64,000 bases of DNA, from positions 1,116,001 to 1,180,000 of the forward strand of contig NC_018108.1 in NCBI RefSeq assembly GCF_000276685.1, written 5' to 3'. The notes under the pieces were generated by a model that ran no database searches, was not told the DNA's origin, and saw only the letters and a program-made list of their open reading frames with translations. A program made the translations under genes and the position numbers. Source of the stretch: Taylorella equigenitalis ATCC 35865. Lineage in GTDB: Bacteria > Pseudomonadota > Gammaproteobacteria > Burkholderiales > Burkholderiaceae_B. The first letter of the stretch is position 1. Each line of letters opens with the position of its first letter. Positions 48,534 to 59,380 of the stretch are shown piece by piece.

Positions 48534-49946
48534 TTATAAAGAGTAGTAAAGATCGAATTCTACAGGATGAGTAGTCATTCTGAGACGATTAATTTCCTGC
48601 TCTTTTAAACCAATATAAGCATCAAGCATTTCATTACTAAACACACCACCTTTTGTGAGAAACTCTCGATCTGCATCTAGAGCTTCAATAGCTTGCTCTA
48701 AAGATGAAGCTACAGTAGGAACTAATTTATCCTCCTCTGGTGGCAAATCATATAGGTTTTTGTCAGCTGGATCTCCCGGATGGATTTTATTTTGTATTCC
48801 ATCTAAACCTGCCATCAAAAGTGCTGCGAATGCAAGATATGGATTTGCTAAAGGATCAGGGAAACGAGCTTCAATACGACGTCCTTTAGGGCTACTTGAG
48901 TATGGAATACGAATAGAAGCAGAACGATTACGTGCAGAATAAGCAAGTTTAACTGGCGCTTCGAAATGTGGTACTAAACGCTTATATGAGTTAGTTCCAG
49001 GATTCGTAATAGCATTTAAAGCACGAGCATGCTTAATAATGCCTCCGATATAAAACAGAGCTGTATCTGAAAGACCGCTATAACCATTACCGTGGAACAG
49101 ATTTTCGCCATTTTTCCAAATCGATTGGTGAACGTGCATGCCCGAACCATTATCTCCGACAATTGGTTTAGGCATAAATGTAGCTGTTTTACCGTAAAGA
49201 TAGGCTACATTTTTAACTGTATACTTAAGAATTTGGTTCCAGTCAGCTCTCTGCACAAGAGTACTAAACTTGGTACCAATTTCAAGTTGCCCAGAATTTC
49301 CGACTTCATGATGATGAATTTCAACTGGAACGCCCTGCTCTTCAAGAATAGTACACATCTCAGAGCGCAAATCGCCGAATGAGTCGACAGGTGAAACAGG
49401 AACATATCCACCTTTAACACGTGGTCTATGACCAGGATTTTTACCCTCCATATCCAAAGCATTCGAACTTGCAGCTTCATCAGAAGAAATCTTAACGAAG
49501 CGACTATACATATCATCATGCCAAGATACACCATCAAAAACAAAAAATTCAGGTTCTGGCCCAAAAAATGCCTTATCTCCTATACCAGAAGATTGCAAAT
49601 AATGCTCTGCTCGTCTAGCAATTGAGCGTGGGTCACGATCATAACCTTGAAGGTTTGTCGGATCTACCACATCGCATGTCATAACAAGAGTTGGGATTTC
49701 TCTGAAAGGGTCAATTCTGGCTGATGTAGAATCAGGCATAAGTAACATATCCGATGCCTCAATCCCCTTCCATCCAGCAATTGATGAACCATCAAATGGC
49801 TGACCAGACTCAAATCGGTCTTCGTCAAGCTGATGTGATGGAATAGTGATGTGGTGTTCTTGACCAAGAGTATCAGTAAACCTTAGATCAACAAATTTCA
49901 CTTCCCTTTCGCTAATAAGATTTAGGATATCATCTATAGAAAACAT
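48534..49946 (-). CDS. glnA: Glutamine synthetase, type I
   Basis: GlnA makes glutamine from glutamate, ammonia and ATP. It is a 470-residue GSI-beta subunit. The N-terminal [11 protein letters not shown], the metal site [10 protein letters not shown], the ATP site [16 protein letters not shown], and NRSASIRIP are present. The adenylylation Tyr399 in [10 protein letters not shown] marks it as a GlnE-regulated enzyme. A good site (CGGAG) precedes the ATG. The methyltransferase remnant begins 8 bp downstream of its stop. Confidence 0.97.
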   Translation of the reverse strand: MFSIDDILNLISEREVKFVDLRFTDTLGQEHHITIPSHQLDEDRFESGQPFDGSSIAGWKGIEASDMLLMPDSTSARIDPFREIPTLVMTCDVVDPTNLQGYDRDPRSIARRAEHYLQSSGIGDKAFFGPEPEFFVFDGVSWHDDMYSRFVKISSDEAASSNALDMEGKNPGHRPRVKGGYVPVSPVDSFGDLRSEMCTILEEQGVPVEIHHHEVGNSGQLEIGTKFSTLVQRADWNQILKYTVKNVAYLYGKTATFMPKPIVGDNGSGMHVHQSIWKNGENLFHGNGYSGLSDTALFYIGGIIKHARALNAITNPGTNSYKRLVPHFEAPVKLAYSARNRSASIRIPYSSSPKGRRIEARFPDPLANPYLAFAALLMAGLDGIQNKIHPGDPADKNLYDLPPEEDKLVPTVASSLEQAIEALDADREFLTKGGVFSNEMLDAYIGLKEQEINRLRMTTHPVEFDLYYSL

Positions 49947-50000
49947 ACACTATCTCCGTGAATAATCTTATATTGTTTCATTTTTTTTAAACCAATTCAA

Positions 50001-51185
50001 TTAAATAAGAAAAATTTCTTGTAGGTTGTTTAAATATTTCCACCCTAAATCGGTGGCTTTAAATTCTAATGGATTTTGGGATAGTAATCCCTTATCGACC
50101 GCCCTTTTAATATTTGGCAATGCAACCGCCATCGAAACACCACAACGCTCTTCAAAATAGTTCGTAGGGACACCATCTTTTAGTCTTAAAGCATTCAACA
50201 TAAACTCAAAGGGAAGCTCCTCAACCTTAAGCTCCCTATGCTCAATAATTTGTGCACCCTTTTGATCTGACATGCACTTTTTTATCCACTTAATGGGATG
50301 CTTTTCTCTAACCTCACGAATTATCTTATCGGGAAAACTTATTTTACTGTGAGCACCAGGACCAATACCCACATAATCTCCAAACTCCCAGTAATTCCGA
50401 TTATGGATGCATTGCCACCCATCAAGGGCGTAGGCTGATATTTCATATCGCTTAAATCCACGCAATGCTGTGAGCTCATGAATCATTTCTTCCATATCGA
50501 TAATCTCATCCTCAGAGGGTAATATTTTTGGAGGAAATTTAGAAAATAGTGTATTTGGCTCTAACGTCAATTGGTATAGCGAAAGGTGTTTAGACTCTAA
50601 CTGAAGGGCAAGAATTATATCCTCTTCACATTCTTTTAAACTCTGATCGGGCAGAGCATACATAATGTCTAGATTAAAATTATCAAAAAATTTTTTTGCT
50701 ATTTCACAGGCATTTATGGCACTTTGCGAATCATGAACACGGCCCAGTGCTTGTAAATTTTTATTGTTAAAACTTTGTATTCCGATTGAGAGTCGATTAA
50801 TCCCTGAAGACCTGTATGCTGCGAATTTTTCAGACTCAAATGTAGCTGGATTGGCCTCTAAAGTAATTTCTATTTCCGAAGATATATTTAGTAAATTTCT
50901 TAAAATTTGAAGGATGCGGTCTATCGTTTTTGTTGAGAGAATGCTAGGCGTACCCCCACCGATAAATACCGATATGATTGAACGCCCCCATATATGCGGG
51001 AGATTGTATATCAAATCCTCTTCCAGTGCCTTAAGGTACTGTTCTTCGGGCAATTCAATTTCCGTAGTCTCATGTGAATTGAAATCGCAATATGGGCATT
51101 TTCTAATACACCAAGGTGTATGGATGTAGATGGATAGGGGTGGCAATGCCCCTTTAAAACCAATCCTAGGTGATATTGCTTTCAT
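50001..51185 (-). CDS. hemW: HemW, radical SAM heme chaperone (oxygen-independent coproporphyrinogen oxidase-like)
   Basis: This is a radical-SAM protein of the HemN/HemW group. The cluster motif is IHTPWCIRKCPYCDFNSHE (C-x3-C-x2-C), followed by VFIGGGTPSIL and INRLSIGIQSFNNKNL. The C-terminal HemN_C domain is present (FEFMLNALRLKDGVPTNYFEE). HemW of several bacteria binds heme and lacks coproporphyrinogen oxidase activity. Its 394-residue length and missing N-terminal HemN extension fit HemW. It overlaps rdgB by 20 bp, the conserved rph-rdgB-hemW order. Three TGGCAATG copies (50115, 50411, 51141) are in this gene. Confidence 0.92.
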   Translation of the reverse strand: MKAISPRIGFKGALPPLSIYIHTPWCIRKCPYCDFNSHETTEIELPEEQYLKALEEDLIYNLPHIWGRSIISVFIGGGTPSILSTKTIDRILQILRNLLNISSEIEITLEANPATFESEKFAAYRSSGINRLSIGIQSFNNKNLQALGRVHDSQSAINACEIAKKFFDNFNLDIMYALPDQSLKECEEDIILALQLESKHLSLYQLTLEPNTLFSKFPPKILPSEDEIIDMEEMIHELTALRGFKRYEISAYALDGWQCIHNRNYWEFGDYVGIGPGAHSKISFPDKIIREVREKHPIKWIKKCMSDQKGAQIIEHRELKVEELPFEFMLNALRLKDGVPTNYFEERCGVSMAVALPNIKRAVDKGLLSQNPLEFKATDLGWKYLNNLQEIFLI

Positions 51186-51762
51186 TTAAAAGCTTTAAGA
51201 GGGTTTGCATAGCCAAACCTCTATGACTAAGTTTATTTTTATATTCAAGATCAAGTTCTGCTGCAGTTTTACCTAAAGAAGCTATATAAAAATAAGGGTC
51301 GTACCCGAACCCGCCATCACCACGAGGTTTATTAATAATTTCTCCATACCATCGAGCATGTGCCACTAATGGACTTGGATCATCATGTGAACTCAGCCAA
51401 ACTATATAACAGACATAGTAAGCAGTACGGTCAGATATATTTTTAAGTTTCTCTATTAACAGAAGATTATTTGCTTCATCTTGATCTATACCTTCAGGAT
51501 TTTTACTAAATCTAGCAGAATACACTCCAGGAGCTCCATTTAAAGCAGGCACTACAATACCCGAATCATCTGCAATTGCAGGCAATCCAGTTTCTAATGA
51601 TGCATGTCTAGCTTTTTTAAGTGCATTTTCTAAAAAAGTACTATATGGTTCTTCGCAGCTTTTTACTCCAAGTTCGCCCTGAGAGACGATATCAAAACCA
51701 TCAAGTAGTTTTGAAAATTCTCGAATTTTGCCTTTGTTGTTTGAAGCTATTACTACTTTCAT
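51166..51762 (-). CDS. rdgB: XTP/dITP pyrophosphatase (RdgB/HAM1)
   Basis: RdgB removes non-canonical purine triphosphates (XTP, dITP, ITP). The N-terminal VVIASNNKGKIREF, the catalytic DDSGIVVPALNGAPGVYSAR and the GFGYDPYFYI motif are intact. The length of 198 is normal. Its ATG overlaps the rph stop. Confidence 0.95.
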   Translation of the reverse strand: MKVVIASNNKGKIREFSKLLDGFDIVSQGELGVKSCEEPYSTFLENALKKARHASLETGLPAIADDSGIVVPALNGAPGVYSARFSKNPEGIDQDEANNLLLIEKLKNISDRTAYYVCYIVWLSSHDDPSPLVAHARWYGEIINKPRGDGGFGYDPYFYIASLGKTAAELDLEYKNKLSHRGLAMQTLLKLLNESNIT

Positions 51763-52517
51763 TATGTTTTTAGATTTAAATTAGAAATGCCAAGACTTTC
51801 AAGCTGTACCCTAAGAAGTTGATCGCACCCAAATTGAGCCAAATCCAAAAGCTGATTCAACGAATCTCTAGAAAAAGTTTCACCCTCTGCAGTACCCTGA
51901 ATCTCTACAAAAGTTTTATTTGATGTCATCACCACATTTATATCAGATTCACAATTGGAATCCTCAGAATAATCTAAATCTAAAAGCAAGCCATCACCAA
52001 CCACACCAACAGAAATGGCAACGATTTGTTGATGTATAGGATTACTTTGAATCAATCCTCGCTCAATGCACTTATTAATAGCATCGTATAAAGCAACCCA
52101 AGCTCCCGTAATGCTTGCACATCTAGTCCCTCCATCGGCCTGTATTACATCGCAATCAATATGAATACTTATCTCACCTAAAGCCGCAAGATCGATACAG
52201 GCCCTTAGACTTCTTCCAATCAGTCGTTGAATTTCTTGGGTACGACCAGTTTGTTTTCCTTTTGAAGCTTCGCGATCCATCCTGTCGTGAGTTGCTCTTG
52301 GGAGCATGCCATACTCAGCCGTCACCCAACCAGTTCCCTGTCCCTTTAAAAATGGGGGTACCTTTGGCAATACGCTTGCATTACACAATACATGAGTTTG
52401 ACCTACCTTAATTAATACAGAACCTTCTGCATATGGTGTGTAATTCCTCGTTATAGAAACATTGCGTATTTGGTTGTTTGAGCGACCATCTGACCGATTT
52501 TTCAATGATTCTGACAT
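51762..52517 (-). CDS. rph: Ribonuclease PH
   Basis: RNase PH is a phosphorolytic 3'-5' exoribonuclease that trims tRNA 3' ends. The segments [45 protein letters not shown] and [19 protein letters not shown] match the family. The ATG at 52517 ([12 protein letters not shown]) with AGGAC upstream is the likely start. An in-frame start at 52550 adds 11 unlikely residues. The length is 251. Confidence 0.95.
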   Translation of the reverse strand: MSESLKNRSDGRSNNQIRNVSITRNYTPYAEGSVLIKVGQTHVLCNASVLPKVPPFLKGQGTGWVTAEYGMLPRATHDRMDREASKGKQTGRTQEIQRLIGRSLRACIDLAALGEISIHIDCDVIQADGGTRCASITGAWVALYDAINKCIERGLIQSNPIHQQIVAISVGVVGDGLLLDLDYSEDSNCESDINVVMTSNKTFVEIQGTAEGETFSRDSLNQLLDLAQFGCDQLLRVQLESLGISNLNLKT

Positions 52518-52577
52518 ATGAGTCCTATAGGATTGATTTAGTACAATCAATTTTAACTAATCTAAACTAGGATAATC

Positions 52578-53486
52578 ATGATTTTTAGCATGACAGGGTT
52601 TGCAACCAATGCGAGCCAAAATTCGGTATTTACCGTTGAGATCAAAAGTGTAAATAGCAAATATCTAGATATTAATCTTAAGCTTCCTGAATCAATTAGA
52701 TACTTAGAGCAAACTATACGCGATAAGATAACCCAGAAAATTTTACGTGGAAAGCTAGAACTCCAAATATCAAAAAGTAATTTCGCCGAAGAGGAGAATT
52801 CGATGATTGATATTGATATTGCCACCAAAATCAATGATGTGTACAAAAAGATAAAATTGATGGTGCCTGATATGCAAGCACCAACTTTTAAAGAGTTGTA
52901 TGAGTTAAGTCAGACTTTCAAACCTAAAAACATTCAAAATCATGATGAATCCTTAATCTTAGGACTTATCGATGAATTATTGGAGCAGTTTTTGGATTCT
53001 CGAAGACGCGAGGGAAGCCGTTTGGCTCAGATTATGCTTGATTATGTTATGAAAATTGAAAGCATTAGAGATCAAATAGTAGCTAAAATTCCCGTTATAA
53101 CTAGGGAAGTTAACGAAAAACTTGCAATCAAAATTCAAAATATATTGGAAGAGCTAAATCCTAAAGGGATTGAAGGTCTGTCTAAAGATGAAATTAACAG
53201 TAGGGTAGCACTTGAAGTGGCCACTCTTTTGGTTAAAGGCAATATAAATGAGGAACTAGATCGGTTGCAGACACATTGCCACGAGATAAAATCTATTTTA
53301 AGTTCAGATGAAGCCTCAAAATCCAACCAAAGTAATGGTAAAAGATTGGATTTTATATATCAGGAGATGAACCGAGAAATCAACACAATAGGGTCAAAAT
53401 CTAGTGACACCTCCATAACCAATCATGTGATTGATCTTAAAGTATTGGTCGACCAATTACGTGAGCAGTCCTTGAATCTGGAATAA
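52578..53486 (+). CDS. yicC: YicC family endoribonuclease
   Basis: YicC-family proteins are stress-related endoribonucleases. The N-terminal MIFSMTGFA, the SVNSKYLDINLKLPESIRYLE segment and the C-terminal GKRLDFIYQEMNREINTIGSKS are diagnostic. The length of 302 is normal. It is divergent from rph, as in many proteobacteria. One TGGCAATG copy at 53274 is read as HCH, an unusual frame for the motif. Confidence 0.93.
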   Translation: MIFSMTGFATNASQNSVFTVEIKSVNSKYLDINLKLPESIRYLEQTIRDKITQKILRGKLELQISKSNFAEEENSMIDIDIATKINDVYKKIKLMVPDMQAPTFKELYELSQTFKPKNIQNHDESLILGLIDELLEQFLDSRRREGSRLAQIMLDYVMKIESIRDQIVAKIPVITREVNEKLAIKIQNILEELNPKGIEGLSKDEINSRVALEVATLLVKGNINEELDRLQTHCHEIKSILSSDEASKSNQSNGKRLDFIYQEMNREINTIGSKSSDTSITNHVIDLKVLVDQLREQSLNLE

Positions 53487-53496
53487 GGGCTAGGAA

Positions 53497-54912
53497 CTAC
53501 AAAGTGTTGTAGTTGGGATTTGTAATAGCGTTTTCGAATTTGGTTATGTCTTTTTGGAACGCAAGTTTAATAGTCCCTATAGGGCCTGCTCTTTGCTTAC
53601 CTATAATAAGTTCCGCTAAACCTTTGTCCAAACTGTCTGGATTGTAAACTTCATCACGATAGATAAACAGAATGGTATCTGCATCTTGTTCGATAGCACC
53701 TGATTCCCGCAAATCGGACATTATGGGTCTTTTATCTGACCTGTGTTCAAGACTACGATTTAACTGCGAAAGTGCTATGATAGGGCATTCCATCTCACGA
53801 GCTAGTTGCTTAAGTGATCGACTTATCTCTGATATCTCGGCTACTCGATTATCTGAGCGTTTAGTAGATCCAGACATAAGTTGTAAGTAATCGACCATTA
53901 TTAAACCAAGCGACCCCTCTCTTGCTAAAAGACGTCTAGCCCTAGATCGAATGTCCAAGGGATTAAGCACTGGAGATTCATCTATAAAAACTTTAGCATC
54001 TGCAAGCTTTTTTGCAGCATCGGTAATTTTAGGCCAATCCTCTGCACGAAGATTACCAGTTCTAATTTTTAAATGGTCAACTCGTGCTATTGATCCTAGC
54101 ATACGCTGCACAAGCTGAGATGAATCCATCTCCATACTAAAAACAGCCACGGGTTTCTTTTCGTTTATGGCAACGTTTTCCACGATATTCATAGCAAGCG
54201 AAGTTTTACCCATCGCAGGTCTGCCCGCAATAATAATAAGCTGACCTGGATGAAGTCCTGTAGTTTTACTATCTAAGTCAGCAAACCCAGTTTTAAGCCC
54301 CGTCACTATCGATTTATCTATTCTTGTACTTAGTACCTCAACTTCCTCCAAAACATCACAAAGAACATCGTCTATATTTTTAAAATCCGTAGTCTTATTG
54401 TTTATGTGTTGGGCAATGTTTAATATCCTACCTTCAGCTTCAACCAAGATTTCAGTAGCTTCTTTTCCGTGGGGATGATAGGAATCATCTATAGTAGATT
54501 CAGAGGCTTCAATAAGATTTCTTAATATAGATTTTTCTCGTACTATTTCTGCATATCGAACTGCGTTTGAAGAAGAAGGAGTGTTAAATGAAAGGTTTTG
54601 TATGTACTCCAATCCACCTACTTCTTCATCTTTGCCAGAATTTTTTAATGCAGTGTAAACAGTAATTACATCTACACTCCTATCAAGTGAACGCAGTTTT
54701 CGAATATGCTCCCAAATTATTTTATGATTAGAAAAATAAAAATCATCCTCGGTAACTATAGTTGATACTAGGTCAAAGGTATCATTACTAAGTAATAGGG
54801 CTCCAAGCAAGGACTGCTCGGCTTCTTCTGATTGTGGTGGAAGCTTTGTTTTTGGATTTTCTGAGATAGAAGTAATTTCCGATTCTGTTGGAGCACTGAA
54901 TTCCGAAGACAT
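53497..54912 (-). CDS. dnaB: Replicative DNA helicase DnaB
   Basis: DnaB is the hexameric 5'-3' fork helicase. An N-terminal domain starting near residue 22 (KLPPQSEEAEQSLLGALLL) precedes the RecA-like domain. Walker A is IIAGRPAMGKTSLAMNIVEN, Walker B LIMVDYLQLMSG, and the arginine finger region IGKQRAGPIGTIKLAF. The length of 471 is normal and no intein is present. It is in the same direction as the rpsF-rplI block, as usual, but separated by a terminator. Confidence 0.97.
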   Translation of the reverse strand: MSSEFSAPTESEITSISENPKTKLPPQSEEAEQSLLGALLLSNDTFDLVSTIVTEDDFYFSNHKIIWEHIRKLRSLDRSVDVITVYTALKNSGKDEEVGGLEYIQNLSFNTPSSSNAVRYAEIVREKSILRNLIEASESTIDDSYHPHGKEATEILVEAEGRILNIAQHINNKTTDFKNIDDVLCDVLEEVEVLSTRIDKSIVTGLKTGFADLDSKTTGLHPGQLIIIAGRPAMGKTSLAMNIVENVAINEKKPVAVFSMEMDSSQLVQRMLGSIARVDHLKIRTGNLRAEDWPKITDAAKKLADAKVFIDESPVLNPLDIRSRARRLLAREGSLGLIMVDYLQLMSGSTKRSDNRVAEISEISRSLKQLAREMECPIIALSQLNRSLEHRSDKRPIMSDLRESGAIEQDADTILFIYRDEVYNPDSLDKGLAELIIGKQRAGPIGTIKLAFQKDITKFENAITNPNYNTL

Positions 54913-54951
54913 AGAAAATGAAATGCAAAAAATTTATTTTATAGTAAAAAA

Positions 54952-54981
54952 AATCCCAAAGACAAAACCTGCTTTGGGATT
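54952..54981 (-). terminator. Terminator of the rpsF-priB-rpsR-rplI operon
   Basis: On the minus strand AATCCCAAA and TTTGGGATT form a 9-bp stem followed by a run of eight T's. Confidence 0.85.
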
Positions 54982-54990
54982 AATAATGAG

Positions 54991-55012
54991 ATTTAATTTA
55001 ATTTAATTTAAT
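54991..55012. repeat. (TTTAA)n short tandem repeat after rplI
   Basis: Four copies of ATTTA/TTTAA repeat lie directly over the rplI stop codon and just downstream. It does not affect the frame of the protein beyond the last codon. Confidence 0.7.
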
Positions 55013-55464
55013 TAAACCATCTCACCAATCACATTAACGATAATGTCAGCATCGACGTCAGCATGTAAGTGTAATGAAACTTCGTACTCACCAACAGCTT
55101 TTAGAGAACCTTGAGGTAAACGAACTTGCTGTTTGGTAACTGGGAAACCAGCTTCTGTTAAGCCCGCTGCGATATCCATAGATGTTACTGATCCAAATAG
55201 CCGTCCATCTACACCAGCTTTTTGGGTCATATCAAGTCGGTAACCATTAAGTTTTTCGCCTAAGGATTTCGCTTCAGCCAAACGTTCAGCTTGAAGTTTT
55301 TCAAGTTCGGCACGACGAGCTTCAAATTCAGCAATAGCTTCTTTAGTAGCTCTACGAGCCTTTTGCTGAGGAATTAAATAGTTACGTGCATAACCATCAC
55401 GCACTTTAACTACCTCACCTAAATCACCTAATTTACCAATTTTTTCTAAAAGAATAACTTGCAT
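55012..55464 (-). CDS. rplI: 50S ribosomal protein L9
   Basis: L9 is a two-domain protein of the large subunit near the L1 stalk. The N-terminal [32 protein letters not shown] is diagnostic, followed by the long connecting helix and the C-terminal RNA-binding domain ([12 protein letters not shown]). The length of 150 is normal. It lies 11 bp after rpsR. Confidence 0.97.
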   Translation of the reverse strand: MQVILLEKIGKLGDLGEVVKVRDGYARNYLIPQQKARRATKEAIAEFEARRAELEKLQAERLAEAKSLGEKLNGYRLDMTQKAGVDGRLFGSVTSMDIAAGLTEAGFPVTKQQVRLPQGSLKAVGEYEVSLHLHADVDADIIVNVIGEMV

Positions 55465-55475
55465 ATGAGAACTCC

Positions 55476-55751
55476 TTATTGGTGATTATCGGTGTATGGA
55501 AGCAAAGCCAAGAAGCGAGCACGCTTAATTGCAGTGTCTAGTTGACGCTGATAATTTGCTTTAGTACCTGTTAAACGAGCAGGAATAATTTTTCCTGTTT
55601 CAGTAATAAAATCTTTAAGAGTGTCGATATCTTTATAGTCAATTTCATCAACACCAGCTGCAGTAAAGCGACAAAATTTACGACGTTTGAACAAAGGATT
55701 TTGCTGTGTAAATTTGCTGCGTTTCTCTTTACCTTTTTTCATGAAAGCCAT
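55476..55751 (-). CDS. rpsR: 30S ribosomal protein S18
   Basis: S18 pairs with S6 on the 30S platform. The core [21 protein letters not shown] and [26 protein letters not shown] is intact. The length of 91 is normal for the lineage. Confidence 0.97.
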   Translation of the reverse strand: MAFMKKGKEKRSKFTQQNPLFKRRKFCRFTAAGVDEIDYKDIDTLKDFITETGKIIPARLTGTKANYQRQLDTAIKRARFLALLPYTDNHQ

Positions 55752-55789
55752 GATATTTCCTTTTTATGTGAGCTGTCTAAGACAACCAA

Positions 55790-56080
55790 TTAAATCTTTT
55801 TAAATGACTGAATCTGTAATTTAAGTTTGCTTGAATTTTTTCTAGTTTCGCTTAGAAACCCTACTACTTCCAACTTAGTCCCTACATCTAACTTTGATAA
55901 ATCCTCAGCTATAGTATCTACGGCTTGAGCCAAAATTTTAAAATTTAATTTTCTACTTAAGCTGAATGTTTTAACTTCAGAATCATGCTCTAAAATTAAA
56001 TCTAAAATCGGAATTTTAGCTGGAGAGAATCTGATATCTGCGACCTCAATAATTACTCCATCGAGGCGAACAATATTCAA
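55790..56080 (-). CDS. priB: Primosomal replication protein N, PriB
   Basis: PriB is a dimeric OB-fold single-strand DNA-binding protein that works with PriA in fork restart. At 96 residues, with NIVRLDGVIIEVADIRFSPA and the ending KLEVVGFLSETRKNSSKLKLQIQ, it matches PriB. Its position between rpsF and rpsR is the standard one in beta- and gammaproteobacteria. Confidence 0.9.
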   Translation of the reverse strand: MNIVRLDGVIIEVADIRFSPAKIPILDLILEHDSEVKTFSLSRKLNFKILAQAVDTIAEDLSKLDVGTKLEVVGFLSETRKNSSKLKLQIQSFKKI

Positions 56081-56094
56081 GACTAAACCCCAAA

Positions 56095-56574
56095 TTACTC
56101 GTTAGAGTCCTCATCTGACACAGAATCTGAATCCATATCTGAATCAGAGTTAGAGCCCATATCAGCATCAGCTTGATCAGAATCTTCAGCCGAATGGTTT
56201 GCTTTAGAACTATTTCTATCTTCAGCAGAGGCTGCTTTGCGAGATTCTTCGCGTTCTGTTGATTTCATCATAATTGATGGTTCAGTGACTGCAGCTTTTT
56301 GCTTAATAACAAGATGACGCAAAATTGCATCGTTATAGCGGAAATTATTTTCTAATTCGTCTAAGGTTTCTTGATTACACTCGATATTTAAACAAACATA
56401 GTGTGCTTTAACTAACTTTTGAATAGGATAAGCAAGAATACGACGACCCCAATCTTCAGATCTGTGTACCTGCCCACCGTTAGATTTAATTAAAGCTGTA
56501 TAGCGCTCTGTCATAGCAGGAACTTGCTCGCTTTGATCAGGGTGCACAATGTATACGACTTCATAGTGACGCAT
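56095..56574 (-). CDS. rpsF: 30S ribosomal protein S6 with long acidic tail
   Basis: S6 core residues 1-96 include [21 protein letters not shown] and [23 protein letters not shown]. The C-terminal ~50 residues are a low-complexity Ser/Asp/Glu tail ending [14 protein letters not shown]. Such tails are known in S6, where RimK adds glutamates in E. coli, but the Ser-Asp alternation is more extended here than in most relatives. It heads the S6-PriB-S18-L9 operon. Confidence 0.96.
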   Translation of the reverse strand: MRHYEVVYIVHPDQSEQVPAMTERYTALIKSNGGQVHRSEDWGRRILAYPIQKLVKAHYVCLNIECNQETLDELENNFRYNDAILRHLVIKQKAAVTEPSIMMKSTEREESRKAASAEDRNSSKANHSAEDSDQADADMGSNSDSDMDSDSVSDEDSNE

Positions 56575-56719
56575 AAAATTAAATACTCCTTTTGTGGATT
56601 AAAGCCCGCTTAAAATTTATAAATCAAATCTTAAGTCGAGCAAAAGAAAAACTAACATTTTATTAAAAATAATCTTTAAAATCAATAGCTTTTCATAAAT
56701 CTTTAGGACAATAAACTAT

Positions 56720-57523
56720 TTATGTTGTTTTACTAGATAAATAGGCAAAAGCTGAATGATTATGTATAGATTCAAAGTTTTCAACCTCTAATTCAAAATG
56801 ACCAATACCATCTAGATTAGATAGGGCTTTTGCTACGTCACGTATCAAATCCTCTACAAACTTGGGGTTATCGTATGAATGCTCAGTTACGAACTTTTCA
56901 TCAGAGCGCTTTAATAACCCCCAAAGAGGGCTAGAAGACTCAGCTTCTACAATATCTATAACACTCTCCCATTTTTCACAAAATTCTCCATGTATGGTAA
57001 AAGTTATATGAGAGCGTTGATTATGAGCACCGTAATCAGATATTTCCTTAGAGCAAGGACATAAACTCATAACTGGCACCAAAACTTTAACGCTAGTACT
57101 AAAAGAATCAGTTGATTCCTGATATGAAACAATCCACGTAACTGAATACTCAAGTAAGCTTAAAACTTTAGATACAGGTGCTTCTTTTTCTACAAAAAAA
57201 ATAAAACTAGTTTCAATAAAACCTTTGTTAGCCTCAAGTTGACCGACCATTTGCTTACATAATGTTTTGAAACTTGAAATTGTGAAACTGTAATTTTTGT
57301 GATTTTGCAAAAGATTAACAAATCGGGACATATGAGTTCCCTTTTTGTTAGCAGGCAATTCCACCGCTAAAGACCATTCTCCCACAGTTGAAAAGTCTCC
57401 AGAATTACTGGTTACTTTGAGGGGATATTTAATTCTTTTAATACCTACTTTTTGAATAACGAGTTCTCTTAGATCGTCTCGATTCTGAACATCAGGTATG
57501 TCGTAATTATTAATTTTTAACAT
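56720..57523 (-). CDS. folE2: GTP cyclohydrolase IB, FolE2 type
   Basis: FolE2 converts GTP to dihydroneopterin triphosphate at the head of folate synthesis and can use metals other than zinc. The 267-residue length, [11 protein letters not shown], and the motif [23 protein letters not shown], which carries the catalytic Cys, are family-specific. It overlaps dxs by 14 bp. No zinc-regulated (Zur-type) operator was recognised in the 145 bp upstream. Confidence 0.93.
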   Translation of the reverse strand: MLKINNYDIPDVQNRDDLRELVIQKVGIKRIKYPLKVTSNSGDFSTVGEWSLAVELPANKKGTHMSRFVNLLQNHKNYSFTISSFKTLCKQMVGQLEANKGFIETSFIFFVEKEAPVSKVLSLLEYSVTWIVSYQESTDSFSTSVKVLVPVMSLCPCSKEISDYGAHNQRSHITFTIHGEFCEKWESVIDIVEAESSSPLWGLLKRSDEKFVTEHSYDNPKFVEDLIRDVAKALSNLDGIGHFELEVENFESIHNHSAFAYLSSKTT

Positions 57524-59378
57524 TAATCTTAGATATGAAATCTTCTATGGATTTAATGATACCACTGGCATCAAGCCCAGCCTCAGCCAATAATTGCTTT
57601 TGATCACCATGGTCAACAAAACTATCGGGCAATCCAAGTTGTAATAAAGGTTTTGTAATACAGGATTTATTAAGAAATTCACTAACTGCACTACCAGCTC
57701 CACCTTGAATTACACCCTCTTCGATTGTTACAAATGCCTTATGTGATAAGGCTAATTCCTCAATAACTTTAGTGTCTAATGGTTTTACAAATCGCATATC
57801 AACAACTGTGAATTTTTTACTTGCTTTAAGTACTTCATGAACCAAAGGACCGAAGCACAAAATTGCAATATCGGAACCTTTTTGTTTTATATGAGCTTCA
57901 CCTATATTCACAGTTTCGAGCTCGTAAGATACTACATTGCCAACACCAGCACCGCGCGGATATCTAACAGCAGATGGACCCTCATATTTATAACAAGTAG
58001 TCAGAAGTTTTCTACATTCATCCTCATCCGAAGGTACTGATATAACCATATCTGGCAAACAGCGCATAAATGCAATATCAAACACCCCTGCATGTGTAGC
58101 TCCATCAGCACCTACAATGCCCGCTCTATCAATAGCAAATGTCACATCTAAATTTTGAAGCACGACGTCATGTATAAGCTGGTCATATGCCCTTTGTAAA
58201 AAGGTGGAATAAATAGCAACAACAGGTTTATATCCAGAACATGCCAAACCACCTGCAAAAGTGACTGCATGTTGTTCTGCAATTCCAACATCAAAATATC
58301 TATCAGGAAATTTCTGCTCGAACTCAACTAAACCGCTTCCCTCTCTCATAGCTGGAGTTATAGCAATTAATTTAGGGTCAACAGAGGCTTGATCGCATAC
58401 CCAATCACTAAATACATCTGTAAAATTAGTAATTTTTTTTGAGGAACTTAAGACACCTACTGATCGGTCAAATTTACCTGGACCATGATAGAGTACAGGA
58501 TCATTTTCTGCTAACTTATACCCATACCCCTTTTTAGTCACTACATGTAAAAACTGCAACCCCCCTAGTTTTTTAAGATTACTTAAGGTTGGCAATAAGG
58601 CTCCCAAATCATGCCCATCAATTGGTCCAGAATAATTAAATCCGAACTCCTCAAACCAAGTCGCAGGACTAATAATACCCTTAGCATGCCCTTTTAGCTT
58701 ACGAGCCAATTCTAATACTGGACTAGGCATTCTCTCAAGCATAGCTTTGCCAAAAGCATGAGCATCCCTAGCTAAGCTTCCAGATAGCAATCGAGTTAAA
58801 TACTTGTTCAATGCTCCAACTGGCGGAGAAATAGACATATCATTATCGTTCAAAATAACAATAAGATTGATACCATCGACTGATGCAGCATTGTTTAAAG
58901 CCTCAAAAGCCATTCCCGCACTCATAGCACCATCCCCTATAACCGCTATGTGCTGACGATCTTCATGATTTAAATGGGAGGCAATAGCCATGCCTAAAGC
59001 AGCTGATATTGAAGTTGATGAATGAGCTGTCCCGAAAGCATCATATTCTGATTCTGACCTTTTAGGAAAACCTGAAATACCCTTTGACTGTCTAAGGGTA
59101 GACATTCTATCTCTTCTGCCAGTTAGAATTTTATGTGCATAAGATTGATGACCTACATCCCAAATTAATTTATCATCTGGAGTATTAAATACATAATGAA
59201 GGGCTACCGCTAATTCAACAGTACCTAAATTAGACGAAAGATGTCCACCTGTTTTAGATACTGATTCTAGAATAAATTCCCGTAGCTCTGAACAAAGGGG
59301 ATAGAGCTTGTAGGATTCGAGCTTACGTAAATCCAGTGGCGTGTCAATTGTTTTTAATATGGAATCAAAGGTGGTCAT
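57510..59378 (-). CDS. dxs: 1-deoxy-D-xylulose-5-phosphate synthase
   Basis: Dxs makes DXP from pyruvate and glyceraldehyde 3-phosphate, the first step of the MEP isoprenoid pathway. The TPP-binding motif is [19 protein letters not shown], with [15 protein letters not shown] and the transketolase-like domain [21 protein letters not shown]. The length of 622 is normal. It follows ispA by 2 bp, so isoprenoid genes are grouped. One TGGCAATG copy is at 57935. Confidence 0.97.
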   Translation of the reverse strand: MTTFDSILKTIDTPLDLRKLESYKLYPLCSELREFILESVSKTGGHLSSNLGTVELAVALHYVFNTPDDKLIWDVGHQSYAHKILTGRRDRMSTLRQSKGISGFPKRSESEYDAFGTAHSSTSISAALGMAIASHLNHEDRQHIAVIGDGAMSAGMAFEALNNAASVDGINLIVILNDNDMSISPPVGALNKYLTRLLSGSLARDAHAFGKAMLERMPSPVLELARKLKGHAKGIISPATWFEEFGFNYSGPIDGHDLGALLPTLSNLKKLGGLQFLHVVTKKGYGYKLAENDPVLYHGPGKFDRSVGVLSSSKKITNFTDVFSDWVCDQASVDPKLIAITPAMREGSGLVEFEQKFPDRYFDVGIAEQHAVTFAGGLACSGYKPVVAIYSTFLQRAYDQLIHDVVLQNLDVTFAIDRAGIVGADGATHAGVFDIAFMRCLPDMVISVPSDEDECRKLLTTCYKYEGPSAVRYPRGAGVGNVVSYELETVNIGEAHIKQKGSDIAILCFGPLVHEVLKASKKFTVVDMRFVKPLDTKVIEELALSHKAFVTIEEGVIQGGAGSAVSEFLNKSCITKPLLQLGLPDSFVDHGDQKQLLAEAGLDASGIIKSIEDFISKINVKN

Positions 59379-59380
59379 TT

